Below, in pieces: positions 16,241 to 25,563 of a DNA stretch of 64,000 nucleotides. This DNA is from Mesorhizobium amorphae (GTDB lineage: Bacteria > Pseudomonadota > Alphaproteobacteria > Rhizobiales > Rhizobiaceae). The stretch's first letter is position 1, and every line of letters begins with the position of its first letter. The DNA is taken from NCBI RefSeq assembly GCF_014843845.1, contig NZ_JHQS01000060.1, positions 186,001-250,000 of the forward strand, read 5' to 3'. A program made the translations under genes and the position numbers. The notes under the pieces were generated by a model. It did not search any database. It was not told where the DNA came from and saw only the letters and a program-made list of their open reading frames with translations.

Positions 16241-16276
16241 TAACAGATTCCGCATTGACAGCGGGTTTCTTGTTAA

Positions 16277-16295
16277 ATATATCACTGATATATCA
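16277..16295. promoter_or_regulatory. Palindromic operator before hypD
   Basis: ATATATCA and a perfect 10-bp palindrome TGATATATCA share the core of the site at 16220-16240. They end about 15 bp before the hypD ATG, where a bound repressor would block transcription start or elongation. Confidence 0.7.
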
Positions 16296-16310
16296 GATGG
16301 AGAGATAGCT

Positions 16311-17204
16311 ATGTGGACCGGAGTTTTCCCCGCCGTCACGACCAAATTCACCGAGGACGACCGCCTCGACCATGCCGAGATGGAGCGCTGCTTTACGCTA
16401 CAGATGGAGGCCGGTTGCGACGGCATCATCGTTTGCGGCTCGCTCGGCGAAGGGCCGATGCTGTCGCATGACGAGAAGATCGAGGTGCTGAAGACGGCAC
16501 AGAAGGTCGCCGGCAAGAAGCCGGTGCTGCTGACGGTCAACGAGGCCGGCACCCGCGAGGCGGCCAGCATCGCGCGCCGCGCCGCCAAGGAAGGCGCCAA
16601 CGGACTGATGGTCGTGCCGAGCCCGATCTATCACACCAATGAGGAAGAGACGGTCGCGGCGCTCCGCGCCGTCGCCGAGGCCGGCGACCTGCCGGTCATG
16701 ATCTACTCCAACCGGCTCGCCTACCGCGTCGACGTTACCGTCGACCAGATGGAGGAACTGGCGGCCGACAAGCGCTTTGTCGCCATCAAGGAATCCTCCG
16801 ACGACATTCGTCGCTCGACTGAGATCATCAACCGCCTCGGCGACCGCTACGACCTGTTCACCGGCGTCGACAATCTCGCCTTCGAGGCGCTGTCGGTGGG
16901 CGCGATCGGCTGGGTGGCCGGGCTGGTCACCGCCTTCCCGCGCGAGACGGTGGCGATCTACCAGCTGATGAAGCAGGGTCGCCGCGAGGAGGCTCTCTCC
17001 ATCTATCGCTGGTTCCGGCCGCTGCTCGACCTCGACGTGTCGACCTATCTGGTGCAGAACATCAAGCTGGCGGAAGTGTTTGCTATTCAAACCAACGACC
17101 GCGTGCGCATGCCGCGCCAGCCGCTGTCGGGCGAGCGCCGCAAGGCGGTCGAGAAGATCGTCAAGGACGCATTGGCAGGGCGGCCGAAGCTGCCGCAGTT
17201 CTAA
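16311..17204 (+). CDS. hypD: 1-pyrroline-4-hydroxy-2-carboxylate deaminase (DapA superfamily)
   Basis: 297 residues of the DHDPS/NAL aldolase fold. The Schiff-base lysine is K160 in FVAIKESSDD, the catalytic tyrosine Y132 in MIYSNR, and the carboxylate-binding loop is CGSLGEGP. The N-terminus MWTGVFPAVTTKF is characteristic of the HypD branch. The enzyme deaminates pyrroline hydroxycarboxylate to alpha-ketoglutarate semialdehyde. Assignment rests on neighbours: GntR regulator, HypO-like oxidase, and hydroxyproline epimerase. Confidence 0.82.
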   Translation: MWTGVFPAVTTKFTEDDRLDHAEMERCFTLQMEAGCDGIIVCGSLGEGPMLSHDEKIEVLKTAQKVAGKKPVLLTVNEAGTREAASIARRAAKEGANGLMVVPSPIYHTNEEETVAALRAVAEAGDLPVMIYSNRLAYRVDVTVDQMEELAADKRFVAIKESSDDIRRSTEIINRLGDRYDLFTGVDNLAFEALSVGAIGWVAGLVTAFPRETVAIYQLMKQGRREEALSIYRWFRPLLDLDVSTYLVQNIKLAEVFAIQTNDRVRMPRQPLSGERRKAVEKIVKDALAGRPKLPQF

Positions 17205-17246
17205 GTAATCTCTTAGAAAATGGCGGCAGCCTGATAAGGGGCCCAC

Positions 17247-18563
17247 GTGCAAGGAAATTCCAAATCGGCAGAAGAAGGGTGCCGCTCCTCATCCGCCCTT
17301 CGGGCACCTCCCCGTGAACAGGGAGAAGGAGAAGATATCGCCATCGTCGGTGGCGGCATCATCGGCATCTGTGCCGCCGCCTATCTCACCGAGGCGGGGA
17401 GAAACGTCACGATCTTCGATCGGACCGGCATTTGCGAGGAGACGAGCTCCGGCAATGCCGCCGCCTTCGCCTTTTCCGACGTGCTGCCGCTCGCGCACAA
17501 GGGCATGATCCGGCAATTGCCGAAATGGCTTGCCGATCCGCTGGGGCCGCTCAGCATTCCGCCCGCCTACCTGCCGAAACTCCTGCCCTGGCTGTTCCGC
17601 TTCTGGCGCGCCGGGCGGGCCGATCTCTACGAAGCCAGCCTTGCGGCGCAGGTCGGCATGATGCGGCTTGCCGAGGCGGAATGGATGGATCTGCTGGATC
17701 GCTCCGGCACGCGGCCGATGTTGCGCGAGGACGGCTCGCTGGAGCTTTATGAGAGTGAGGCCGAGTTCGGCGCCGCGCTGGCCGGCTGGACGGCGCGGCA
17801 GCGGTTCGGCGTCAATTTCCGGCATGTCGGGCGCGAAGAGCTGGCAACCCTGCAGCCGGGGGTCTCGCCGCGCTTCGTCAGGGGCACGTTTGTGCCAGGA
17901 TGGAAAACCGTCGCCGATCCCAAACTACTCGGCAAGGCGGTCTGGGCCTATGCCGAGGGTCTGGGCGCCCGCTTCGAAAAAACCCGGATCGAGCGTGTCG
18001 ATGCGGGTCAGGACGGTGCGACGCTGACGCTTGCCGATGGCACCACGCGACGGGCAAGGCAGCTCATCATCGCCGCCGGCGCATGGTCGCATCTGCTAGC
18101 GAAAAACCTCGGCGAGCGCATCCCGCTGGAGACCGAGCGCGGCTACAACACGACGCTGCCGAAGACCGCTTTCGACGTGAAGCGGCAACTGATCTTCTCC
18201 GGCCATGGCTTCGTCATCACGCCGCTCGAAACGGGCTTGCGCGTCGGTGGCGCGGTCGAACTCGGCGGCATCGAGCGGCCGCCGAATTTCGCCCGCTCGA
18301 AGGCCATGCTGGAAAAGGCGAAAGCCTTCCTGCCCGGACTCGATCCCGCCGGCGGTCGCGAATGGATGGGGTTCCGGCCGTCGCTGCCGGATTCGCTGCC
18401 GGTCATCGGCGGTGCCCGGAACAGCCCATCTGTCGTCTATGCCTTCGGCCACGGCCATCTTGGCCTGACCCAGTCGGCGGCCACCGGCCGCTTGATCCGC
18501 GATCTGCTTCTCGGGCAGACTCCGCCGATCGATCTCGCGCCTTTCAGTCCACAACGGTTTTGA
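17247..18563 (+). CDS. hypO: FAD-dependent cis-4-hydroxy-D-proline dehydrogenase, HypO-like
   Basis: 438 residues of the DadA/DAO family. The FAD motif DIAIVGGGIIG begins near residue 30 instead of near 3. The flavin region continues with EETSSGNAAAFAFSDVLPLA, and the C-terminal GHGHLGLTQSAATGR closes the site. The first 30 codons come from a GTG at 17247 (AAGGGG five bases upstream) and run through a palindromic repeat (17276-17330); I find no start closer to the FAD motif. The enzyme oxidises cis-4-hydroxy-D-proline between the epimerase and HypD steps. Confidence 0.82.
   Translation: MQGNSKSAEEGCRSSSALRAPPREQGEGEDIAIVGGGIIGICAAAYLTEAGRNVTIFDRTGICEETSSGNAAAFAFSDVLPLAHKGMIRQLPKWLADPLGPLSIPPAYLPKLLPWLFRFWRAGRADLYEASLAAQVGMMRLAEAEWMDLLDRSGTRPMLREDGSLELYESEAEFGAALAGWTARQRFGVNFRHVGREELATLQPGVSPRFVRGTFVPGWKTVADPKLLGKAVWAYAEGLGARFEKTRIERVDAGQDGATLTLADGTTRRARQLIIAAGAWSHLLAKNLGERIPLETERGYNTTLPKTAFDVKRQLIFSGHGFVITPLETGLRVGGAVELGGIERPPNFARSKAMLEKAKAFLPGLDPAGGREWMGFRPSLPDSLPVIGGARNSPSVVYAFGHGHLGLTQSAATGRLIRDLLLGQTPPIDLAPFSPQRF
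17276..17330. repeat. Palindromic intergenic-type repeat inside the hypO coding region
   Basis: GGTGCC pairs with GGCACC (17278-17283, 17303-17308), and CTCCC with GGGAG (17308-17325). The core CTCATCCGCCCTTCGGGCAC followed by CTCCCCGTGAACAGGGAGAA resembles a common rhizobial intergenic repeat. Here it is in frame and supplies about 18 residues (CRSSSALRAPPREQGEGE) of the HypO N-terminus. Confidence 0.65.
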
Positions 18564-18578
18564 GTTCCAGGAGACGTC

Positions 18579-19580
18579 ATGGCCAAGCAATCCTTCTTCT
18601 GCATCGACGGCCATACCTGCGGCAATCCGGTGCGGCTGGTCGCCGGCGGCGGGCCGCTGCTCCAGGGTTCGACGATGATGGAGCGGCGCGCGCATTTCCT
18701 TGCCGAATATGACTGGATCCGCACCGGGCTGATGTTCGAACCGCGCGGCCACGACGTGATGTCGGGCTCGATCCTCTACCCGCCGACGCGCGAGGATTGC
18801 GACATCGCCATCCTGTTCATCGAGACCTCGGGCTGCCTGCCGATGTGCGGCCACGGCACGATCGGCACGGTGACGATGGCGATCGAGCACGGGCTGATCA
18901 AGCCGAAGACACCGGGGGTGCTGAGGCTCGACACGCCGGCCGGCCTGGTCATCGCCGAGTACAAACAGGTCGGCGAGTATGTCGAGGAGGTGCGCATCAC
19001 CAATGTGCCATCCTTCCTCTATGCCGAGGGCCTGACGGTGGAATGTCCGCAGCTCGGCGAGATCAAGGTCGACGTCGCCTATGGCGGCAATTTCTACGCC
19101 ATCGTCGAGCCCCAGGACAATTATCGCGACATGGCCGATCATTCCGCCGGCGACCTCATCGCCTGGAGCCCGGTGGTGCGGCAACGGCTGAACGACAAGT
19201 ATACATTCGAGCATCCCGAGAATTCGGGCATCAACCGGCTGTCGCACATGCTGTGGACCGGCAAGCCGACACACCCTGAAGCGGATGCACGCAATGCCGT
19301 CTTCTACGGCGACAAGGCAATCGACCGCTCACCTTGCGGCACCGGAACCTCGGCGCGGATGGCGCAGCTTCATGCCAAGGGCAAGCTCAAGGCCGGCGAC
19401 AGCTTCGTGCATGAATCGATCATCGGCTCGCTGTTCAAGGGCAGGGTCGAAATGGAAGCCAGCGTCGCGGGCAAGCCGGCGATTATCCCCTCGATCGGCG
19501 GCTGGGCGCGGATGACCGGACTGAACACCATCTTCATCGACGACCGCGATCCGTTCGCGCATGGGTTCATCGTCAAGTGA
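18579..19580 (+). CDS. hypRE: 4-hydroxyproline 2-epimerase (proline racemase family)
   Basis: 333 residues. Both catalytic cysteines of the two-base mechanism are present: C90 in PMCGHGTIG and C253 in SPCGTGTSAR. That excludes trans-3-hydroxyproline dehydratases, which replace one of them. It converts trans-4-hydroxy-L-proline to the cis-D epimer, the substrate of HypO. A good ribosome site (CCAGGAGACGTC) and a 15-bp gap to hypO indicate one operon. Its last 97 bp recur at 20981-21076, beyond an inserted LysR-ectC pair. Confidence 0.9.
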   Translation: MAKQSFFCIDGHTCGNPVRLVAGGGPLLQGSTMMERRAHFLAEYDWIRTGLMFEPRGHDVMSGSILYPPTREDCDIAILFIETSGCLPMCGHGTIGTVTMAIEHGLIKPKTPGVLRLDTPAGLVIAEYKQVGEYVEEVRITNVPSFLYAEGLTVECPQLGEIKVDVAYGGNFYAIVEPQDNYRDMADHSAGDLIAWSPVVRQRLNDKYTFEHPENSGINRLSHMLWTGKPTHPEADARNAVFYGDKAIDRSPCGTGTSARMAQLHAKGKLKAGDSFVHESIIGSLFKGRVEMEASVAGKPAIIPSIGGWARMTGLNTIFIDDRDPFAHGFIVK

Positions 19581-20481
19581 CGTCGATTGGGCCGGCCTGA
19601 GATTCTTTGTCGGCTGAAACCTCCTGGCGAAACCAGTCGGCGAACTTGAGCGCTGCCGGTGAGGCTTGCGCCGACATCGTCAGGAAGTAGCCCTTGTCGC
19701 GGTTTGTCGCGACCTCCGACAGAACGATCAGGTCGCCGCGCCTCAACTCGTCGCGAAAAACCTCGACCGGACAGAGCGCCACGCCGTGACCGGCGATGAC
19801 CGCCGTGGCAAGAATGTTGAAGTCGGCAAAAACCGGTCCGTTTCCCACATCGACCCCGGGCAATCCGGCCTCCAGAAACCATTCACGCCAGCCCTGGCGA
19901 GTCTCGTCGTGCAGAAGGTCGGCGACGGCGATGCCGGCCGGCGTGCGCAGATGCTCCCTGCCTGCGAGATAGTGCGGGCTGCACACCGGCCGATTGAAGC
20001 GTGAAAACAGCTTTAGGCTGGTGACGTCGGGAGATGGATCGGCACCGAGCGTGATCAGCACATCGTTCTGGCCGTCGCCGAGCCTCTCATCGGCCTTGGC
20101 GTAGGCGACCCTCATGCCGATACCGGGATGACGCGCGGTGAAGTCCGACAGACGCGGCACCAGCCAGCGGCTGGCGATGGATGGAATACAGCCTACGGAC
20201 AACGTCTCAAGCCCGGCATTGCGTCGTATTCGGCGGCACGTGGCGCCGAGTTCGGCAAGCGCGCCGCTCGCCGAGGCCTGCAGGATCACCCCCGCTTCCG
20301 TCAGGCGGACCTTGCGGGCATCCCGGTGAAAGAGCGAGACGCCCAGCCATTCCTCCAGCCGCCTGATCTGGTGGCTGATGGCGGGATGGGTGACGTGAAG
20401 CTCTTCGCCGGCAGCCGAAAAGCTCAGATGGCGGGCAGCCGCCTCGAAAGCGCGAACGGCATTCAGTGGGATGTAGTCCAT
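19573..20481 (-). CDS. LysR (GcvA-type) transcriptional regulator
   Basis: 302 residues. Helix-turn-helix (about 5-65: LNAVRAFEAAARHLSFSAAG, HVTHPAISHQIRRLEEWLG) of the GcvA/AmpR-like type, then an effector domain. Its stop overlaps the convergent hypRE end by 8 bp. It is divergent from the ectoine-synthase-like gene with about 100 bp between, so that gene is its likely target. The pair sits between two copies of the hypRE 3' end. Confidence 0.88.
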   Translation of the reverse strand: MDYIPLNAVRAFEAAARHLSFSAAGEELHVTHPAISHQIRRLEEWLGVSLFHRDARKVRLTEAGVILQASASGALAELGATCRRIRRNAGLETLSVGCIPSIASRWLVPRLSDFTARHPGIGMRVAYAKADERLGDGQNDVLITLGADPSPDVTSLKLFSRFNRPVCSPHYLAGREHLRTPAGIAVADLLHDETRQGWREWFLEAGLPGVDVGNGPVFADFNILATAVIAGHGVALCPVEVFRDELRRGDLIVLSEVATNRDKGYFLTMSAQASPAALKFADWFRQEVSADKESQAGPIDVT

Positions 20482-20582
20482 TTGTAAAATTTACTAACAT
20501 ATCGTGTGAGAAGCAATCATTTGAAATCCTGCCTTCGCTGCGGCATTCGTTGGCCAAACTAATGCCTTTGGAGGGAACGATC

Positions 20583-20969
20583 GTGTTTACAAGACAACTG
20601 ACTGATGTAGAAAAAACTGACTTCTTCGTCGATTGGGGCAATGGCACAAGCCATCGCCTGCTGACGCAGCAGGACGGCATGGGCTTCACCGTCTGCCATA
20701 CCATTGTGCGTGCAGGCAGCGAATCACGCCTGCACTACCGGAGGCATTTCGAGGCCTGCTACTGCATCGCCGGCGCGGGCGAGGTCGAAGACATGTCCGG
20801 CCAGGTGCACCGAATCGAGCCGGGCACGATCTATGTGCTCGACGAACATGACGAGCACTATTTGCGTGCGGACGCGGCCAGCGACATGGTCCTGGTCAGT
20901 GTATTCAATCCCCCGTTGAACGGCACCGAGCGGCACGTTCTCGGTCGGGACGGCGGCTCGGCTTACTGA
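20583..20969 (+). CDS. ectC: Solitary ectoine synthase-like cupin (EctC family)
   Basis: 128 residues from a GTG with GGAGGGAACGATC upstream. The protein matches EctC along its length (RLLTQQDGMGFTVCHT, LHYRRHFEACYCIAGAGEV, RIEPGTIYVLDEHDEHYLRA, SVFNPPLNGTE). The residues corresponding to the EctC iron site, Glu57, Tyr84 and His92, are all present. EctC closes N-gamma-acetyl-diaminobutyrate to ectoine, but ectA and ectB are absent from the neighbourhood. Solitary EctC proteins are known in non-producers, and their substrate there is unclear. Control by the divergent LysR is inferred. Confidence 0.85.
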   Translation: MFTRQLTDVEKTDFFVDWGNGTSHRLLTQQDGMGFTVCHTIVRAGSESRLHYRRHFEACYCIAGAGEVEDMSGQVHRIEPGTIYVLDEHDEHYLRADAASDMVLVSVFNPPLNGTERHVLGRDGGSAY

Positions 20970-20980
20970 CCCTTGCCGCA

Positions 20981-21076
20981 CGATCATCCCCTCTATCGGC
21001 GGCTGGGCGCGCATGACTGGACTGAACACCATCTTCATCGACGACTGCGACCCGTTGGCGCATGGTTCGTCGTCAA
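20981..21076 (+). pseudogene. Displaced, diverged remnant of the hypRE 3' end
   Basis: 96 bp align with 19480-19576 of hypRE with about eight substitutions and one deleted base. Translated, it keeps IPSIGGWARMTGLNTIFIDD and then loses frame at the deletion. There is no start. It begins 12 bp after the ectC stop, so the LysR-ectC pair is bracketed by direct repeats of the hypRE tail. Confidence 0.85.
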
Positions 21077-21415
21077 ACAGGGAGAATCCTGACCAAGCGG
21101 AACAGCAAGAGCGCAAACGGGACGGCCTTGGCCGGCGCAACGATCCTGCCCATCACCTAATTTTGACGGCGATTTCTTCGAAATGGCGTGCATGATACGG
21201 CTGAATCGTCAAAGACATTGCGTTATGCCAATGATAGGGTCCGCGATAGTCCAGGGGTCGGATAGCGAAAAAACGGGCGATCGGATGGCGTGCCGGCAAA
21301 ACACGTTCGACGATTGAAAAATCACGTTGCAATCCGGGCTCGAAACTTTACGACTAGGGGAAATACGAAAAGGAATGCGTCCACAAAGGCGACATTCCAG
21401 GGGAGCCACGGCAGT
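21077..21415 (+). other. Leader region of the liv operon; no gene seen
   Basis: 339 bp without a convincing reading frame between the hypRE remnant and livH. It must hold the operon promoter. I see AT-richer stretches around 21300-21370 and AGGGGAGCC before the livH start, but no element I can name with confidence. Confidence 0.4.
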
Positions 21416-22318
21416 ATGCAGTACTTCGTCCAGCAGCTTATCAACGGGCTGACGCTGGGATCGATCTATGGGCTGATCGCAATCGGCTATACGATGGTCT
21501 ACGGCATCATCGGCATGATCAATTTCGCCCATGGCGACATTTTCATGGTCGGCGCCTTCACCGCCCTCATCGTCTTTCTCATCCTCGGCGCGCTGTTCTA
21601 TTCAGTGCCGGTCGTCATCGCCCTGCTGATCATGATGATCGTGGCGATGCTTCTGACCAGCCTCTACAACTGGACCATCGAAAAGGTGGCTTACCGGCCG
21701 CTGCGCGGTTCGTTCCGGCTGGCGCCGCTGATCACCGCGATCGGCATGTCGATCGCGCTGTCCAACTTCGTCCAGGTGACGCAAGGGCCGCGCAACAAGC
21801 CGATCCCGCCGCTGGTGTCCAAGGTCTACACGATCGAGGGCGTCAGCGTGTCGCTGAAGCAGATCATCATCGTTCTGGTCACGGCAATCCTGCTGGCGAT
21901 CTTCTGGTATCTCGTCAACAAGACCTCGCTTGGCCGGGCGCAGCGCGCCTGCGAGCAGGACCGCAAGATGGCGGCGCTGCTCGGCGTCGACGTCGACCGT
22001 ACCATCTCCATCACCTTCATCATGGGCGCGGCCCTTGCCGCCGTCGCCGGCACGCTGTTCCTGATGTATTACGGCGTCGTGGTGTTCTCCGACGGCTTCG
22101 TGCCGGGCGTGAAGGCCTTCACCGCAGCCGTGCTCGGCGGTATCGGTTCGCTGCCCGGGGCCGTGCTCGGCGGGCTGTTGATCGGCTTCATTGAAAGCAT
22201 GTGGTCGGCCTATTTCTCGATCGACTACAAGGACGTCGCCGCCTTCTCCATCCTGGCGATCGTGCTGATCTTCCTGCCTTCCGGCATTCTGGGCCGGCCA
22301 GAAGTCGAAAAGGTCTGA
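21416..22318 (+). CDS. livH: Branched-chain amino acid ABC transporter permease LivH
   Basis: 300 residues, a polytopic inner-membrane permease with the LivH signature QQLINGLTLGSIYGLIAIGY, INFAHGDIFMVG, and the conserved AVLGGIGSLPGAVLGG loop that contacts the ATPases. The ATG at 21416 has AGGGGAG upstream. It is the first gene of livH-livM-livG-livF-DUF6867-like, with the binding protein gene about 140 bp after. Confidence 0.93.
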   Translation: MQYFVQQLINGLTLGSIYGLIAIGYTMVYGIIGMINFAHGDIFMVGAFTALIVFLILGALFYSVPVVIALLIMMIVAMLLTSLYNWTIEKVAYRPLRGSFRLAPLITAIGMSIALSNFVQVTQGPRNKPIPPLVSKVYTIEGVSVSLKQIIIVLVTAILLAIFWYLVNKTSLGRAQRACEQDRKMAALLGVDVDRTISITFIMGAALAAVAGTLFLMYYGVVVFSDGFVPGVKAFTAAVLGGIGSLPGAVLGGLLIGFIESMWSAYFSIDYKDVAAFSILAIVLIFLPSGILGRPEVEKV

Positions 22319-22322
22319 GCTC

Positions 22323-23717
22323 ATGGCAGTCACCGTCTCTCCGGAGCGCGACGTCGTCGCCACTCCCGTGCAGCGCGCTTTCCGCGAGGCGCTCTATGCC
22401 GGCGCCATCGCGCTCGGCCTGTTCGTGTTGTTCATCGGCCTGAAGACCGACCAGAACATCTCGAACGAGCTGATCCTGTTGCAACGCTGGGGCCTCCTTG
22501 CCATCGTCGTCATCGCCACCGCCGTCGGTCGCTTCGTCTATGTCGGCTATGCGCAGCCGGCGATGGAACGGGCCAAGGCGCAAAAGGCCGCGGCGCCAGC
22601 GGCGGCCGCAACTGCGCCCGGCTTCGTACGCCGAAACTTCAACCAGATCGGCGTTGCCGTGCTGTTGCTGTATCCGGTGGTGATCGTGCTTATGTTCGGC
22701 TTCCAGGGTTCGCTGAAATGGGTCGACAATTTCGGCATCCAGATCCTGATCTATGTGATGCTGGCCTGGGGGCTGAACATCGTCATCGGCCTCGCCGGCC
22801 TGCTCGATCTCGGCTATGTCGCCTTCTATGCCGTCGGTGCCTATGCCTATGCGCTGCTCGGCACGCATTTCGGCCTGTCGTTCTGGATCCTGCTGCCGGC
22901 TGCCGGCCTGATGGCCGCGTTCTGGGGCGTGATGCTCGGTTTTCCGGTGCTCCGGCTGCGCGGCGACTATCTGGCGATCGTAACGCTGGCCTTCGGCGAG
23001 ATCATCCGTCTGGTGCTGATCAACTGGCGCGAGGTGACCAACGGCTCGGCCGGTATCTCCGGTATCCCGAAAGTCACGTTCTTCGGCCTGATGTCGTTCA
23101 ACGTTTCTGACCCGAACTACATTGCCAAGGTTTTGGGCATCGCCCAGTCGGGCGCCTACTACAAGATTTTCCTCTATTATCTGATCCTCGGTCTCTGCTT
23201 CCTCACTGCCTTCGTCACCATCAGGCTGCGCCGCCTGCCGGTCGGCCGCGCCTGGGAAGCGCTGCGCGAGGACGAGATCGCCTGCCGCTCGCTCGGCATC
23301 AACACCACCACCACCAAGCTCACCGCCTTTGCCACCGGCGCCATGTTCGGTGGCTTCGCCGGCTCCTTCTTCGCCGCGCGGCAAGGCTTCGTCAGCCCGG
23401 AATCCTTCGTCTTCCTGGAATCGGCGATCATCCTGGCCATCGTCGTGCTTGGCGGCATGGGGTCGCTGGGCGGCATCGCGGTGGCGGCGCTGGTGATGAT
23501 CGGCGGCACCGAAATCCTGCGCGAGCTGAACTTCCTCAAGGTGGTGTTCGGTCCCGACTTCACGCCGGAACTCTACCGCATGCTGTTGTTCGGCATGGCC
23601 ATGGTCATCGTCATGCTGTGGAAGCCGCGCGGTTTTGTCGGCAGCCGTGAGCCGACCGCCTTCCTCAAGGAGCGAAAAGCGGTATCGGGCTCCTTCACCA
23701 AGGAAGGTCACGGCTGA
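22323..23717 (+). CDS. livM: Branched-chain amino acid ABC transporter permease LivM
   Basis: 464 residues. A longer N-terminal part with two extra membrane segments and an Ala-rich linker (about residues 80-100) precedes the LivM core (LGLNIVIGLAGLLDLGYVAF, RLRGDYLAIVTLAFGEIIRL, GINTTTTKLTAFATGAMFGG). It heterodimerises with LivH to form the channel. The start is 4 bp after livH, and its TGA overlaps the livG ATG (TGATG). Confidence 0.92.
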   Translation: MAVTVSPERDVVATPVQRAFREALYAGAIALGLFVLFIGLKTDQNISNELILLQRWGLLAIVVIATAVGRFVYVGYAQPAMERAKAQKAAAPAAAATAPGFVRRNFNQIGVAVLLLYPVVIVLMFGFQGSLKWVDNFGIQILIYVMLAWGLNIVIGLAGLLDLGYVAFYAVGAYAYALLGTHFGLSFWILLPAAGLMAAFWGVMLGFPVLRLRGDYLAIVTLAFGEIIRLVLINWREVTNGSAGISGIPKVTFFGLMSFNVSDPNYIAKVLGIAQSGAYYKIFLYYLILGLCFLTAFVTIRLRRLPVGRAWEALREDEIACRSLGINTTTTKLTAFATGAMFGGFAGSFFAARQGFVSPESFVFLESAIILAIVVLGGMGSLGGIAVAALVMIGGTEILRELNFLKVVFGPDFTPELYRMLLFGMAMVIVMLWKPRGFVGSREPTAFLKERKAVSGSFTKEGHG

Positions 23718-24816
23718 TGAGTGCGAGCCCTTCCACGAACGACTTCATCCTGCAGGTCGAACATTTGTCGATGAAGTTCGGCGGCCTGATCGCCATCGGC
23801 GACCTGTCCTTCCAGGCCAGGCGCGGCGAGATCACCGCGCTGATCGGCCCGAACGGCGCCGGCAAGACCACCGTGTTCAACTGCATCACCGGCTTCTACA
23901 AGCCGTCGGAAGGCATGATCACGCTCAACCGGATTGACGGCTCGAGCTACCTGCTCGAGCGCTTGCCGAACCACGAGATCCCGGCACGCGCCAAGGTGGC
24001 CCGTACCTTCCAGAACATCCGCCTGTTCTCGGGCATGACGCTGCTGGAGAACCTTCTGGTCGCCCAGCACAACAAGCTGATGAAGGCGTCGGGCTATACG
24101 ATGCTTGGCCTGTTCGGCTTCTCGAGCTACCGCAAGGCATCGGCCGAATCGATCGACCTGGCCAAGCACTGGCTGGAAAAGGCCAATCTCGTGGATCGCG
24201 CCGACGATCCGGCCGGCGATTTGCCCTATGGCGCGCAGCGGCGCCTGGAGATCGCGCGTGCCATGTGCACGGGGCCGGAACTTCTGTGCCTCGACGAGCC
24301 GGCCGCGGGCCTCAATCCGAAGGAATCGGCGGCGCTCAATGCGCTGCTGATGGACATCAAGAACAACACTGGCACCTCGATCCTTCTGATCGAACACGAC
24401 ATGTCGGTGGTCATGCAGATTTCCGACCATGTCGTGGTGCTCGAATACGGGCGCAAGATCTCGGACGGCAGTCCGCAATCGGTGCGCACCGACCCGCGCG
24501 TCATCGCCGCCTATCTCGGCGTTGACGATGAGGAGGTCGAGACGGTGCTGATCGAGGTCGGCGACGAGGACGTCATCGAGCAGCTGGACACTGGCCCCGA
24601 CGCCGCGCACGGCCCGGGCACGTCGTCTTCGTTTCTCGCCGGACCGGTGACCGACACGATCGGCCATAGCGAGGGCGAGCGCGTCACGGTGTCGAAGGGC
24701 GCCTCGAAAGCAGAGCAGGTCGATGCAAAGGCCAATGCCGCGCCAAGAAAGCCTGCCGAGCGGGCCACGGCCAAGCCGACCGGGTCGACACCCAAGCCGC
24801 GCGGAGGGCGTAAGTA

Positions 24817-24817
<1 letters not shown>
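23717..24817 (+). CDS. livG: Branched-chain amino acid ABC transporter ATP-binding protein LivG with long C-terminal tail
   Basis: 366 residues, about 100 more than usual LivG. The ATPase core has Walker A GPNGAGKT (44-51), the signature region PYGAQRRLEIARAM, and Walker B LLCLDEPAAGLNP. From about residue 265 an acidic stretch (DDEEVETVLIEVGDEDVIEQ) leads into an Ala/Lys/Pro-rich low-complexity end (KPAERATAKPTGSTPKPRGG). The tail is likely disordered and of unknown role. The gene overlaps livM and livF by one base each. Confidence 0.92.
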
Positions 24818-25545
<728 letters not shown>

Positions 25546-25563
25546 GTTCAGGAGACATCAATC

